DNA of 64,000 bases from Polynucleobacter paneuropaeus (GCF_003261235.1 NZ_CP030085.1:1519241-1583240), one strand, 5' to 3'; shown: positions 1 to 10,297, counted from the first letter of the stretch. Made by a program: numbers and translations. Notes: generated from the letters alone by a model not told the origin.

Positions 1-933
1 GAGTCTATTTTGTCTAAAGCCAGTCTGAGTATCAGTGATCTCGCAGAGCATGATCCCGCCCTCAGTGAAATCAGCCAAGCACTCGAGTCTGCTCAAATTC
101 AGGTCGATGAAGCTGTACATGGCTTAAACCGCTACCTACAAAAAATAGATCTAGATCCTGAGCGTCTCGATCAACTAGAGGAGCGCATGCAAGCGCTACA
201 TGCTGCTGCCAGAAAATATCGTACAGATACCAATCAATTGCCTCAGCTCTTGATTGAAGCCTCTGAAAGATTGGATGCACTCAGCGCTTCACAAAATATT
301 GAAGCTCTACGCAGTAAAGTAAAAGAGCAAGAAGGCATCTATCTCAAAGCGGCAAAACTCCTTTCTCAGAAAAGAAGTAAAGCTGCCACTGAATTAAGTC
401 AGCTCGTGACGGCGGCAATGCAAAATTTATCTATGGCTGGCGGACAACTAGAAATTGCCCTCAAGCCTTTAGATGAAGGTGCTTCATTTGGACTCGAACA
501 AGCCGAGTTCTTAGTTGCTGGTCATGCAGGTAGTACCCCGCGCCCTCTGGCTAAGGTTGCCTCTGGTGGAGAGCTGGCACGTATTAGCTTGGCGATTAGC
601 GTAATCACCAGCAAAGCTTCCTTCACACCAACGCTGATATTTGACGAAGTCGATGCTGGTATTGGCGGCGCTGTCGCGGAAACCGTTGGAAAACTGCTCA
701 GGCAACTTGGTGAATCGCATCAAATCTTATGTGTCACGCACTTGCCACAAGTAGCCGCCCAAGGGAATCAGCACTTCAAAGTCAGCAAATCCCAATCGGG
801 TGATAAGACACTGTCTCAGCTAAATGTCTTAAGTAGAAATGAAAGGGTTGAAGAAATTGCGCGCATGCTTGGTGGTGCAACGATTACCGATACCACTCGT
901 CGACATGCACGAGAATTACTAGAGCAGAGCTGA
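1..933 (+). CDS. recN: DNA repair protein RecN, C-terminal part (5' end outside window)
   Basis: This is the C-terminal ~310 residues of RecN, an SMC-like ATPase that acts in recombinational repair of double-strand breaks. The frame is open to the window edge, so the gene starts upstream. Visible are part of the coiled coil (heptad-like Leu/Ala/Glu-rich stretch over roughly the first 130 residues), the ABC signature VASGGELARISLAI, the Walker B segment LIFDEVDAGIGG and the switch region VTHLPQVAAQ. Its last 15 bases overlap the end of the convergent glnE gene. Identification is secure; the missing N-terminal Walker A cannot be checked. Confidence 0.95.
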   Translation, partial: ESILSKASLSISDLAEHDPALSEISQALESAQIQVDEAVHGLNRYLQKIDLDPERLDQLEERMQALHAAARKYRTDTNQLPQLLIEASERLDALSASQNIEALRSKVKEQEGIYLKAAKLLSQKRSKAATELSQLVTAAMQNLSMAGGQLEIALKPLDEGASFGLEQAEFLVAGHAGSTPRPLAKVASGGELARISLAISVITSKASFTPTLIFDEVDAGIGGAVAETVGKLLRQLGESHQILCVTHLPQVAAQGNQHFKVSKSQSGDKTLSQLNVLSRNERVEEIARMLGGATITDTTRRHARELLEQS

Positions 934-3732
934 GCTCTTAAAAACATTTTCCCAAAGCCTCAATACAGCAGATCTCGCTTCAATACATTCCGGCTCTAAA
1001 GCAATCTCAATTCGTGTTTTTTCATGGCCATCTAAACGTAATCGGTGCTGCCGAGACCTAAACAGACGGTAGGCGTTCGAAACTGCTTGAGCTAGATCTT
1101 TATCGATTAAGCCCACCTCTGCTGCAATACCCAGTAAAGCGATATTTCCGAGATTCTGAATCAGCCGGGGATACTGAGAAGCATAGGCTAAGATTAGAAA
1201 CTGAACAGTAAATTCAATATCGACCATCCCACCTGCGTCGTGCTTTAAATCAAACTTGTCAGAAGTATTGGGGTGTCCTGCGTGGACTTTCTGACGCATC
1301 TCTGAAATTTCTCGGCGCAAGAGATCAATATCGCGCACTTGACTCAGGACCTCAGCACGAACGTCATCAAAGAAGCTGCCAACTTGCTCACTTCCGGCGC
1401 AAGAGCGAGCCCTCGTTAAAGCCTGATGCTCCCAAACCCAAGCGCTGTTGTCACCTTCCCGCAATTGATATTTTTTGAAAGCTTCTGCATTAGTGACCAA
1501 GAATCCAGCAGAGCCATTGGGGCGTAGTCGCGTATCAATTTCAAAAAGGCTACCTGCAGAGGTGTAGGCTGTTAACCAATTAATCATTCGTTTAGCAAGT
1601 AGTCCATACATCTCTTGGGCTGCATAGTTCTGTTCCTGCGCTTCAAATAAAAAGACCAGGTCTAAATCAGAGGCATAACCTAATTCCTTACCACCCAATT
1701 TCCCATAGGCAATCACAGCGAAAGGAGGCAGCGCTACAGACTGGTCAAACTTCTTGGCAACACCAGGCCACACCCGCTCTAACGTGGTTTGCACAATGAG
1801 GTCAGCTAAGGTAGATAAATGATCGCTGACCTTTTCTACGGTTAATGCTTTTTCTACCCCAATACCTAAATCGGCCAGGAGTGTAATAAAAGTTTCAGTG
1901 TGGTGGGTGACTCGTAAAACATCCATTGCCTGCTCAGCGCCATCGACATGAGTTAAAACGTCATCTAAACGTAAATTGAGATTCGCCTGAACTTCTTTCC
2001 AATATTCGATAGGCTCTTTAGTCAGCGCAACTTCAGCGCGTGGATTTAATAAGTGATCCAGAAGATGAGGATGCCGCGTCAGATATTGAGCTCCCCACTG
2101 GGAAGCGGTTAATAAACGCAAAACATTCTGGAGGGCTTGTGGGTACTCGGCTAATATCGCTAGATAGGCGGTACGTCCGGCCACTGCTTCCAAGAGATCA
2201 AAAAATCGTAAGAGCACTTTATCGGCGTCAGGTGATGATCCCTTGCCTGCCTCCAGAAAATCTGCTGCCTTACGCACCAACTTTCTGACAATTGCTTGAC
2301 TTTTTTCTGGTAGCAGTTTTTGCTTATGACTTTCTATCCATATCTGCCAACGCTTTGAGGATGATGGGAAGCATGAGGATTGAAGCTGCCAATCCACCTC
2401 GATAGGCTCTTGCTCGAGACTGGCGCTCGCATCTAAGACAAAGGCTTTTTCAAAGTATCGAGCTACCGCACTTTGGTGCCCATCTACACCAGCCATGAAA
2501 GTATGTTCATTTTCGGGAGCTGTTGTGAGATCCATACTCTTCGCCAAACGCATTCTGGAGCTTGGATCATCTGGTAAGTAATGGGTCTGCTGATCCTCCC
2601 AAATCTGAAGCCGATGCTCCAAGCGACGCAGATAGATATAGGCCTCGCTCAATTGGCCTACCTCTTGCCTTGGCAAGATTCCTTTTTGCGCCAATAAAGT
2701 CAGTACCTCTAAAGTCGCCCGAGTTCGGAGTTGTGGATCAGTACCACCGCGCATCAACTGAAACATTTGTGCTAGGAATTCAATTTCACGAATACCGCCG
2801 CGGCCCAGCTTGATATCTCGGGACCGCCCCTCGTGCTTTAGTGAACGGCGCTCAGCCTCTTGCTGAATTTGTCTATGAAGCTCCCGAATCGCAGAGATAA
2901 CGCCATAGTCCAAATGCCGTCGATACACAAATGGTCGAATCAGTTGCTCTAATTTTTTTTCACAATGCATAAACGCATTTGATGTTGATAATGGGGCAAG
3001 CAATCTACCCTTGATCCAAGCATAGCGCTCCCACTCGCGACCCTGCACCAGCAAATACTCCTCGAGCATATCTAAACTGCAGACTAGAGGACCAGAGTCG
3101 CCATTAGGACGCAAACGCATATCTACTCTAAATACAAAGCCATTCGTATCATGCTCTGCCAGCAACTTAATTAAGCGTTTCCCCATACGAGTAAACCACT
3201 CATGGTGAGAGAGACTTTTGGGTCCGCCCTGCGTCTCTCCCTCGTGTTCGTACAGAAAAATTAAATCAATATCCGATGACAGATTTAGCTCACGCCCACC
3301 CAGTTTGCCCATACCCACCACCATCAAAGGCATTTCTAGATTGAGTTCGACATTCCAAGGCAAGCCAAAACGCTCGTTCAAATCCGCGCGTATGAATGCA
3401 ATACTGAGATTGATAGCTGACTCAGCAAAAAGGCTAAGGCTATGCATTACCTCTTCTAAATCAGCCAGACCATTGAGATCCCGAAAACCGAGCCAAATAA
3501 TGAGGCGCTGCCTAGCCAAACGCAACTCGCTCATGAATTGCGCCTCATCGATCTGAGCTTTTTGCAAGAGCTCCTGGCAGGGCTCGAGCAAGGCAAAAAT
3601 CTTGCCCTGATCCACCTGGATTGCGCAGACTTCACTAAGCCACTGCTCCCAATCAGGATGGGCACTCAGCCAACGCCTAGTAAAGGTCGAGTGCTGTTTT
3701 AAAAAATCCAATTGGACAGGAAAATCACGCAT
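919..3732 (-). CDS. glnE: bifunctional glutamine synthetase adenylyltransferase/adenylyl-removing enzyme
   Basis: GlnE adds AMP to or removes it from glutamine synthetase in response to nitrogen status signalled through PII. The 937-residue length is close to the E. coli enzyme. Two nucleotidyltransferase domains are seen, each with the G-KLGG-EL---SD-DL-F signature: GMGKLGGRELNLSSDIDLIF in the N-terminal (deadenylylating) half and YGKLGGKELGYASDLDLVF in the C-terminal (adenylylating) half. The start is ATG with a GGGGGA ribosome-binding sequence just upstream. It is divergent from yhdP, with 78 bases between them, and convergent with recN. Confidence 0.97.
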   Translation of the reverse strand: MRDFPVQLDFLKQHSTFTRRWLSAHPDWEQWLSEVCAIQVDQGKIFALLEPCQELLQKAQIDEAQFMSELRLARQRLIIWLGFRDLNGLADLEEVMHSLSLFAESAINLSIAFIRADLNERFGLPWNVELNLEMPLMVVGMGKLGGRELNLSSDIDLIFLYEHEGETQGGPKSLSHHEWFTRMGKRLIKLLAEHDTNGFVFRVDMRLRPNGDSGPLVCSLDMLEEYLLVQGREWERYAWIKGRLLAPLSTSNAFMHCEKKLEQLIRPFVYRRHLDYGVISAIRELHRQIQQEAERRSLKHEGRSRDIKLGRGGIREIEFLAQMFQLMRGGTDPQLRTRATLEVLTLLAQKGILPRQEVGQLSEAYIYLRRLEHRLQIWEDQQTHYLPDDPSSRMRLAKSMDLTTAPENEHTFMAGVDGHQSAVARYFEKAFVLDASASLEQEPIEVDWQLQSSCFPSSSKRWQIWIESHKQKLLPEKSQAIVRKLVRKAADFLEAGKGSSPDADKVLLRFFDLLEAVAGRTAYLAILAEYPQALQNVLRLLTASQWGAQYLTRHPHLLDHLLNPRAEVALTKEPIEYWKEVQANLNLRLDDVLTHVDGAEQAMDVLRVTHHTETFITLLADLGIGVEKALTVEKVSDHLSTLADLIVQTTLERVWPGVAKKFDQSVALPPFAVIAYGKLGGKELGYASDLDLVFLFEAQEQNYAAQEMYGLLAKRMINWLTAYTSAGSLFEIDTRLRPNGSAGFLVTNAEAFKKYQLREGDNSAWVWEHQALTRARSCAGSEQVGSFFDDVRAEVLSQVRDIDLLRREISEMRQKVHAGHPNTSDKFDLKHDAGGMVDIEFTVQFLILAYASQYPRLIQNLGNIALLGIAAEVGLIDKDLAQAVSNAYRLFRSRQHRLRLDGHEKTRIEIALEPECIEARSAVLRLWENVFKSSALL

Positions 3733-3797
3733 TCCCCCATCTTAATCGCTTCATTCCTCTAAACCCGTAAAGGCTGGTCATCTCTAATGGGCTGAAG

Positions 3798-3803
3798 GAT
3801 AAT
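3798..3803 (+). promoter_or_regulatory. candidate -10 element of yhdP
   Basis: GATAAT lies 7 bases before the yhdP ATG, with TGGTCA (3775-3780) 17 bases upstream as a possible -35. Transcription from this site would start at or next to the ATG, giving a nearly leaderless message. An AGGA overlapping the hexamer could alternatively act as a ribosome-binding site if transcription starts further upstream. Confidence 0.4.
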
Positions 3804-3810
3804 AAGCCCC

Positions 3811-6800
3811 ATGCTTCGAAATTTGCTTCCGCTTGGCCTGCTAAACGTCTTTCAGAAATATTGGCAGGGCTCTAAAAATCTATGGCGTAAACGTCTATTG
3901 ATCTTAGTCATTGCTTTGATCGTTTTCTTGACCTTAGCGCATGCCGGGGTTCGATATCTTGTTTGGCCCCGTATCGAAAAATCAAAACCTGCAATTGAAC
4001 AATTACTCAGCAAGCGTCTAGGTAGCAATGTCAGCATCGATTCTCTTCAGGTCTCTTGGGATGGCTTACGCCCCCAATTTTCTATGGAGGGCCTGCGCTT
4101 TAATAGCGACACTAAAGCCCCTGCTCCATTACAGATCAAAAAAATTCATGGGGAATTAAGCCTAGTTAGCTTTTATTACCTTGAGCCTTATTTTTATAAA
4201 CTCCAAATTGAAGATGCTCAGATTCAAGTAAAGCGCTCTGCGGATGGGGCAATCCGTATTGCTGGAATACTCATCAAAGATAACTCAGATGATTTTTCAA
4301 CGGGCAATTGGCTATTTGCACAAGATGATATTCACATTATTAATACACAAATCAATCTGCAAGATCTTCAAGGTAAATTATTAAATGCCGAGCTTGAGTT
4401 AACAGAATTCCATTTAACAAATGGTGTACGTAAACATGACGCTCTGATTCAAGCCAAAACTCCTTGGAATGATGGTCCGCTAGAGCTGAATGCTCACTTC
4501 ATCCATCGCTTCGGCGGACAAGCTGGAAATTGGCGCGATTGGGCTGGCGAGTTTGCATGGAATTTCTCTGACCTACAGTTTCAGAAAGTCAGTCATGATT
4601 TTGATATTCCCCTCAATCTTTTGAGCGGTAACATCAGCTCAAAAGGCCATATGAGTTTGGATGGCGGCAGACCAGACGGTGGCCAAATGACTTTTATTGC
4701 TGATCAATTCCGCTTGCAACTATCAAAAGAAGACGCAGCCATTGAATTTGGCAGACTTGAAACTGAACTGACTCAAGAAAGTGATGGCAAATTTCTATCA
4801 GTGACGGCTCAAAACTTTGCATGGCGCGATATCACTAAGTCAAGCAATACCCCACTCGAGCTCTTAAGTCCGATGACATTTCGGTGGCGCCCTCCAGAGC
4901 AAGGTGGAGAAATTAAAGAGTTTGGTTTTAGCTCTCCTAAAATTTTGGTCAAGGATGTCACTCGCTTTGCACTAAATCTTCCTCTTTCTAAAAAGGTACA
5001 TCGGTGGATCGAAATTGCAAGCGCAGATGGCGAGTTGCAAGATCTCGATATGCATTGGTCAGAAAAACCATCGGCACTCGCTAGCTTACCGATTGCAGGC
5101 TCATGGTTTAACTTAAATAAGCTCGATTTCAGCATCAACGCCCGCATGGTCGATCTCAGCTTTACTGGTGTTAATAAAGATATTCCTAGCGTATCTCACC
5201 TCACTGGACAAATAGCGGGAGATCAAAAGCAAGGTCTACTGACTCTGAATTCGCCGAATCTCATAATCGAAGTTCAAGACTTCTTACTTGATCCCATCAT
5301 CAAACTGGATCAAGCTCAAGGGCAAATTCATTGGAATAAACAAAGTGGAGGCTGGTTAATCAGCTCGAAAGGTCTTGCTTTTGAAAATAGAGATCTCACG
5401 GCCAAAGTGAACGTTGCTTATCTCATGACTGGGGCCAAGCAACCAGATGATCTCAAGTTGGATATTGATTTTCAGCAAGCCAATCTAATGCAGGCCTATC
5501 GATATCTACCAGTGACGATGTCCACTGACACTAAACTCTACTTAAGTAAAGCCTTTGCGGCAGGTAAAGTGCTAAACGGCAGCTTGCATATCAACGGGGA
5601 CCCGAATAATGCCCCATTCCCACCTGGGACAACTGGAGAGTTTTCATTGAATTTTCCAATTAGCGAAGTCACCTTTAAGCCAGCACCGCTGATTAGTAGT
5701 GATCAAGGTGTATGGGGAGACTTTGCAAATGTTGCTGGAACTATCAGCATGAAACAGTCCGCTTTGAATGTGAATATTTCGCAGGCCAATCATCAAGAGA
5801 TCAGCCTGAGTAATATCAATGCACAAATTCCCAATGTGAGCGCCAATCAACTCGTTCTTGCTGTAAATGGCAATGCACAGGGGCAAGCTCCCCAGATGCT
5901 GAACTATCTCTTTGCATCTCCTTTTGGAAAAAAACGTCCCGAGCTTGAAAAAAATCTGAAGGTATCTGGCCCACTAGACCTCAACCTCAAGTTACAAGTA
6001 CCTCTCTACAACAGTGACGACACGAAGATAGATGCACACTTAAACCTTGCTAATAACTCAGCACAGTGGGCAAGTATTCCACCCTTAGAAAACTTGAAGG
6101 GCAAGGTTCGCATTACAGAAACGAATCCTGAATTTGAAGATGTGAGCGCCCAATTTTTGGGAGGCTCAATCAGAGTGGCAAGTGCGCCATCATCTGGAGA
6201 TAAACAAAATTTTACGATTGCTGGTGACCTGAGCGCTGATTTTCTAAGAAAATATTTCTCGGAAGTTTCTGAATCACTCGCGACGCTTCTCAATGGCATG
6301 AGTGGCTCTGCAAAATACAATGGCCTTATTAGCTTTGGCAAGGCTGGTAGTGAAACCAAGCTGAAATTTGATTTGAGTAATTGGGCCAGCAATGTACCCG
6401 TGCCGCTCAAAAAACAAAGTGGTACCCCATTAGAAGGTGAACTACTCTTGCAAAGCTTCTCTAAAAAAACCGGCTCAGATCGCCTCAATTGGTCCGGTAG
6501 CTTAGGCAGTCAGTACTTTACTCAGGGTGCCGTGAATACAAATAATGAATTGCGTTATGCCATTGGGATTGGCTCGCCTGCAACAATGCCCACACAAGGC
6601 TTAAATTTAGGTATTCAAGCTAATGAACTCAATTTCGATACATGGCGTACATTCCTTACAAGTAATCAAGCCAAAGTACCAGGCAGTAAAAATGGAGCCG
6701 GCTTAGCAACTGGCATACAAGTCAATGCCCAAATCAAATCATTAACGGCTGCTGACTATGTCTGGCCCAACCTCAATCTGAGTGCAATACTCAAAAATAA

Positions 6801-7944
6801 TGATTGGCAACTCAATGTCAACTCACCCAAAATTACTGGTCAAGTCGTTTACAGCGAGCCCTCGATCTCGCAACCTAGTGGTATGGTTACGGGTCGCCTT
6901 GCTCTGCTGAAATTTTCTGACGACCAGAATCCTAAAGTCTTACCCAGCAGCAAAAAGACAAGTACATCGAGCAACAAACTCACGCCAAATGCCATACCCA
7001 CTCTTGATCTAACAGTGGATAATTTTTCCTGGGAGCGGGCTCAACTTGGTCTTGTCAAAATTAAGAGCCAAACAACCAAGAACCTCTTAAACATAGAGAA
7101 GCTACAAATTATCAATCCCCAAGATAATGCAACTATTACTGGCCAATGGAGCATCGACCCTCAGACAGGTAAGCAAAAGACATCCCTTATTCCAGATCTC
7201 CAAATTAAGGATGCGGGTCAAATCATTGCACACTGGACTCCAACCAAATCCGTCGAGGGCGGCCATGGTCAACTAGATGGCAAGCTAGAGTGGATGAACA
7301 CCCCTTTCTCTCCCGATTTTCAAACTCTGAGCGGGCAGCTGAATCTAAAACTTGAAAAGGGTCGCTTACTTGAAGTCAACTCAAGCGCCGCCCAGATCTT
7401 GAACGTATTGAGCCTTCAAAGTTTATTTAAATTCGCCACGCTAGACCTACAAGGTAGTGTTGGTAACTTGGTGAGCAAGGGTACAGCATTTAATACTATT
7501 AACACTACTTTCAATATTCAGAATGGTATTGCCAAGACGGATCAATTTGTGATGATTCTGGATCAAGCCCGCGTTGCAATGAATGGGCAAATTGACGTTC
7601 CCAAACAAACGCAAGATTTACGGGTCACCATTTTCCCAACGATCGACGCTACTGCAGGCTCGCTCGCGCTCTTTGCGATTAATCCGATTGTTGGTCTGAG
7701 CGCTCTAGTTGGTCAATACTTAGTAACCAATCAAATTAATCGCTCAATGCAATCTGACTATCTGATTCAAGGCTCATGGGTTGATCCCGAGGTTGTTCCG
7801 CTAAATCAACAAGGACAACCCTTGGATAAGAACACCCTGGATACTATTCGCAAAAAGGGTTTACTGACAGAGCAAAGCAAGCCAAACTCTTCAGGCAATA
7901 CCGCTCCAGCCCCTGTGCCAGCTGCAGCAAGTCCTAGCGAATGA
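3811..7944 (+). CDS. yhdP: YhdP family AsmA-like protein (DUF3971/AsmA2)
   Basis: This is a 1377-residue envelope protein of the YhdP/TIGR02099 family, the large AsmA-like proteins thought to form periplasm-spanning grooves that carry phospholipid from the inner to the outer membrane. A single membrane segment lies near residues 28-48 (LLILVIALIVFLTLAHAG), followed by a very long beta-rich periplasmic region. The C-terminal AsmA-like block includes LSLQSLFKF and ends in a low-complexity Pro/Ala/Ser tail. The length is near that of E. coli YhdP (~1270). A nitrilase-family gene and tldD follow closely, and these three neighbour each other in many betaproteobacteria. The family call is firm; the transport role is taken from the family. 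Confidence 0.9.
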   Translation: MLRNLLPLGLLNVFQKYWQGSKNLWRKRLLILVIALIVFLTLAHAGVRYLVWPRIEKSKPAIEQLLSKRLGSNVSIDSLQVSWDGLRPQFSMEGLRFNSDTKAPAPLQIKKIHGELSLVSFYYLEPYFYKLQIEDAQIQVKRSADGAIRIAGILIKDNSDDFSTGNWLFAQDDIHIINTQINLQDLQGKLLNAELELTEFHLTNGVRKHDALIQAKTPWNDGPLELNAHFIHRFGGQAGNWRDWAGEFAWNFSDLQFQKVSHDFDIPLNLLSGNISSKGHMSLDGGRPDGGQMTFIADQFRLQLSKEDAAIEFGRLETELTQESDGKFLSVTAQNFAWRDITKSSNTPLELLSPMTFRWRPPEQGGEIKEFGFSSPKILVKDVTRFALNLPLSKKVHRWIEIASADGELQDLDMHWSEKPSALASLPIAGSWFNLNKLDFSINARMVDLSFTGVNKDIPSVSHLTGQIAGDQKQGLLTLNSPNLIIEVQDFLLDPIIKLDQAQGQIHWNKQSGGWLISSKGLAFENRDLTAKVNVAYLMTGAKQPDDLKLDIDFQQANLMQAYRYLPVTMSTDTKLYLSKAFAAGKVLNGSLHINGDPNNAPFPPGTTGEFSLNFPISEVTFKPAPLISSDQGVWGDFANVAGTISMKQSALNVNISQANHQEISLSNINAQIPNVSANQLVLAVNGNAQGQAPQMLNYLFASPFGKKRPELEKNLKVSGPLDLNLKLQVPLYNSDDTKIDAHLNLANNSAQWASIPPLENLKGKVRITETNPEFEDVSAQFLGGSIRVASAPSSGDKQNFTIAGDLSADFLRKYFSEVSESLATLLNGMSGSAKYNGLISFGKAGSETKLKFDLSNWASNVPVPLKKQSGTPLEGELLLQSFSKKTGSDRLNWSGSLGSQYFTQGAVNTNNELRYAIGIGSPATMPTQGLNLGIQANELNFDTWRTFLTSNQAKVPGSKNGAGLATGIQVNAQIKSLTAADYVWPNLNLSAILKNNDWQLNVNSPKITGQVVYSEPSISQPSGMVTGRLALLKFSDDQNPKVLPSSKKTSTSSNKLTPNAIPTLDLTVDNFSWERAQLGLVKIKSQTTKNLLNIEKLQIINPQDNATITGQWSIDPQTGKQKTSLIPDLQIKDAGQIIAHWTPTKSVEGGHGQLDGKLEWMNTPFSPDFQTLSGQLNLKLEKGRLLEVNSSAAQILNVLSLQSLFKFATLDLQGSVGNLVSKGTAFNTINTTFNIQNGIAKTDQFVMILDQARVAMNGQIDVPKQTQDLRVTIFPTIDATAGSLALFAINPIVGLSALVGQYLVTNQINRSMQSDYLIQGSWVDPEVVPLNQQGQPLDKNTLDTIRKKGLLTEQSKPNSSGNTAPAPVPAAASPSE

Positions 7945-7960
7945 TTGTCTATCAAACGAT

Positions 7961-8782
7961 ATGAATTCATCCGAAATCCAGATTGCAGCAATTCAGATGG
8001 TATCAACACCGGTACCCGAAGAAAATTTAGAGACTGCAAGTCGACTCATTAAAGCCGCTGCAGAAGCAGGCGCCCAGATAGCAGTGCTACCCGAGTATTT
8101 TTGCCTAATGGGTCTAAAAGATACCGATAAGCTACAGACCAGTGAAGAGCTGGGTAAAGGACCTATTCAAGAAGCTCTGCGTTCGATTGCTAAAGCGAAT
8201 TCAATTTATCTAGTCGCAGGAACGATTCCACTTCAAGCCAGTATTGACAATAAAGTTTTAAACACGACTCTTGTATTTAATCCAGCCGGAGAGCAAATTG
8301 GGCGTTACGACAAAATCCATTTATTTGGATTCGAGACTGAGACAGAAAGATATGCCGAAGCAGAAACGATCGAATCTGGAAACCAGCCAGGCATTCTCGA
8401 TTTGAACATCAATGGGATAAATTGGCGTTTTGGACTGAGCATTTGCTATGACCTCCGTTTTCCTGAGTTATATCGCTCGATAGGTCCAGTTGACTGCCAT
8501 ATTATTCCCGCGGCTTTCACTTACACCACAGGAAAAGACCATTGGGAAATCTTATTACGGGCACGTGCAATTGAAAACCAATGCTATGTTCTTGCCTCAG
8601 CCCAAGGCGGTCAACACCAAAATAGTCGGCGCACTTGGGGGAACAGCATGTTAATTGATCCCTGGGGGACTGTTCTAACCTACCTCCCTGAGGGGGAAGG
8701 CTTTATTTCTGGGATACTCAGCAAAGATAAGCTAAACGAGGTACGCTCCAAGTTACCCGCCCTGAAACACCGCAAGCTTTAA
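7961..8782 (+). CDS. carbon-nitrogen hydrolase (nitrilase superfamily, Nit-like)
   Basis: This 273-residue nitrilase-superfamily amidase has the Glu-Lys-Cys triad in place: E45 in VLPEYF, K118 in RYDKIHLFGF and C162 in SICYDLRFPELY. The sequence is closest in style to the Nit1/Nit2-like omega-amidase group; bacterial relatives deaminate damaged glutathione (deaminoglutathione amidase) or alpha-ketoglutaramate. Which substrate is used cannot be read from the sequence. It begins 16 bases after yhdP and ends 4 bases before tldD, so the three are probably co-transcribed. Confidence 0.88.
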   Translation: MNSSEIQIAAIQMVSTPVPEENLETASRLIKAAAEAGAQIAVLPEYFCLMGLKDTDKLQTSEELGKGPIQEALRSIAKANSIYLVAGTIPLQASIDNKVLNTTLVFNPAGEQIGRYDKIHLFGFETETERYAEAETIESGNQPGILDLNINGINWRFGLSICYDLRFPELYRSIGPVDCHIIPAAFTYTTGKDHWEILLRARAIENQCYVLASAQGGQHQNSRRTWGNSMLIDPWGTVLTYLPEGEGFISGILSKDKLNEVRSKLPALKHRKL

Positions 8783-8786
8783 ATAC

Positions 8787-10277
8787 ATGAACGCACCTGA
8801 AGCACTATTCCCAAGCAGCTGGACCCAAGCCAAGAAACAGCCTGAGCTACTTAAGTTAGCAAAATCGATTTTGCTTGAGCCCACCGGTTTGACTGAGCAA
8901 GATCTACATCGCACCTTCGGCAATATGTTTACGCATCGCCTTGATGATGCTGATCTTTATTTTCAGCATACTCGTAATGAAAGCTGGAGTCTTGAAGAAG
9001 GGATCGTAAAGTCCGGAAGTTTCAGCATTGATCAAGGTGTTGGTGTGCGTGCAATTTATGGCGACAAAACGGCTTTTGCATACTCTGATGAAATGAATCT
9101 TGAGGCTTTAAATAAAGCAGCAAAAGCGACCCGAGTCATTGGGCCACATGGTGGCAAACAAGCACTCGGCAGTAAAATTTTTATTCCAACTTCTAATGAG
9201 CTCTACTCTGATCTCAACCCCTTAGACTCATTACAGCCAAAAGAAAAAATTGCGCTTCTTGAAAGTATTGAGCGCAGAGCAAAAGCCCGTGATCCTCGCA
9301 TCATCCAAGTAATGGCCAGTCTTGCTGGTGAATTTGATGTGATCTTAGTGGTCCGCTCTGATGGCCTTCTAGCTGCAGACATTAGGCCGCTTGTCCGAGT
9401 TTCGGTTCATGTCATTGCTGAACAAAATGGCCGGCGTGAATCTGGCTCTTCTGGTGGAGGAGCGCGCCATGATTACTCTTATTTTAATTCTGAGCTGGTG
9501 AATCAATATGTCGATGAAGCAGTTGATAGTGCCTTAGTCAATCTCGATTCTAGACCCGCCCCTGCAGGTCAAATGACAGTTGTGATGGGACCAGGATGGC
9601 CTGGCGTCTTGTTGCATGAAGCTGTAGGTCATGGTCTTGAAGGCGACTTCAATCGGAAAGGATCATCTGCTTTTGCTGGACGCATCGGTGAGCGCGTTGC
9701 TGCCAAGGGAGTCACTGTCGTTGATGATGGAACGCTCTCGGGTCGCAGAGGCTCTCTCAATATTGATGATGAAGGCACTCCAACACAATGCACTACGCTC
9801 ATTGAAGATGGGGTATTAAAGGGATACATTCAGGATAGTTTGAATGCTCGTCTGATGAATATGCCCTTAACAGGCAATGGTCGGCGCGAGAGCTTCGCAT
9901 CCTTACCGATGCCCCGCATGACAAATACTTATATGCTGGCGGGAAAAGATGATCCGCAAGAAATCGTGTCCAGCATTAAACGCGGTCTTTATGCTGTCAA
10001 TTTTGGTGGCGGTCAGGTTGATATTACAAGCGGTAAGTTTGTCTTCTCGATCTCAGAAGCCTATTGGGTCGAAAACGGCAAAATCCAATACCCCGTCAAA
10101 GGCGCCACCATTATTGGAAACGGGCCAGAATCCCTAAAACAGGTTTCCATGATCGGAAATGACCTAAAACTGGATGGTGGTATTGGGGTTTGTGGCAAGG
10201 AAGGCCAAAGCGTTCCGGTTGGGGTTGGTCAACCCACTTTACGCATCGATGGCATGACTGTCGGTGGTACGGCTTAA
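8787..10277 (+). CDS. tldD: metalloprotease TldD
   Basis: TldD is the partner of TldE/PmbA in a cytoplasmic zinc protease that degrades unfolded peptides and, in some bacteria, matures peptide products. The 496-residue length matches the family. The metal-binding HExxxH is seen as LLHEAVGHGLEGD around residue 276, and the conserved C-terminal stretch GKEGQSVPVGVGQPTLRIDG is present. No tldE is in this window. The gene follows the nitrilase-family gene by 4 bases. Its last codons lie in the first copy of a 10-base tandem repeat that runs into the aroG start region. Confidence 0.95.
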   Translation: MNAPEALFPSSWTQAKKQPELLKLAKSILLEPTGLTEQDLHRTFGNMFTHRLDDADLYFQHTRNESWSLEEGIVKSGSFSIDQGVGVRAIYGDKTAFAYSDEMNLEALNKAAKATRVIGPHGGKQALGSKIFIPTSNELYSDLNPLDSLQPKEKIALLESIERRAKARDPRIIQVMASLAGEFDVILVVRSDGLLAADIRPLVRVSVHVIAEQNGRRESGSSGGGARHDYSYFNSELVNQYVDEAVDSALVNLDSRPAPAGQMTVVMGPGWPGVLLHEAVGHGLEGDFNRKGSSAFAGRIGERVAAKGVTVVDDGTLSGRRGSLNIDDEGTPTQCTTLIEDGVLKGYIQDSLNARLMNMPLTGNGRRESFASLPMPRMTNTYMLAGKDDPQEIVSSIKRGLYAVNFGGGQVDITSGKFVFSISEAYWVENGKIQYPVKGATIIGNGPESLKQVSMIGNDLKLDGGIGVCGKEGQSVPVGVGQPTLRIDGMTVGGTA

Positions 10278-10297
10278 TACGGCTTAAAATAGCCGTA
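10268..10297 (+). promoter_or_regulatory. tandem plus inverted repeat at the aroG start
   Basis: Two perfect tandem copies of TACGGCTTAA occupy 10268-10287. The second copy forms a perfect 7-base inverted repeat, TACGGCT (10278-10284) with AGCCGTA (10291-10297), around TAAAAT (10285-10290). TAAAAT is a good -10 hexamer, and the right arm ends on the A of the aroG start codon. No ribosome-binding sequence is seen. This could be an operator over a promoter, or an RNA hairpin at the start codon. Confidence 0.5.
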
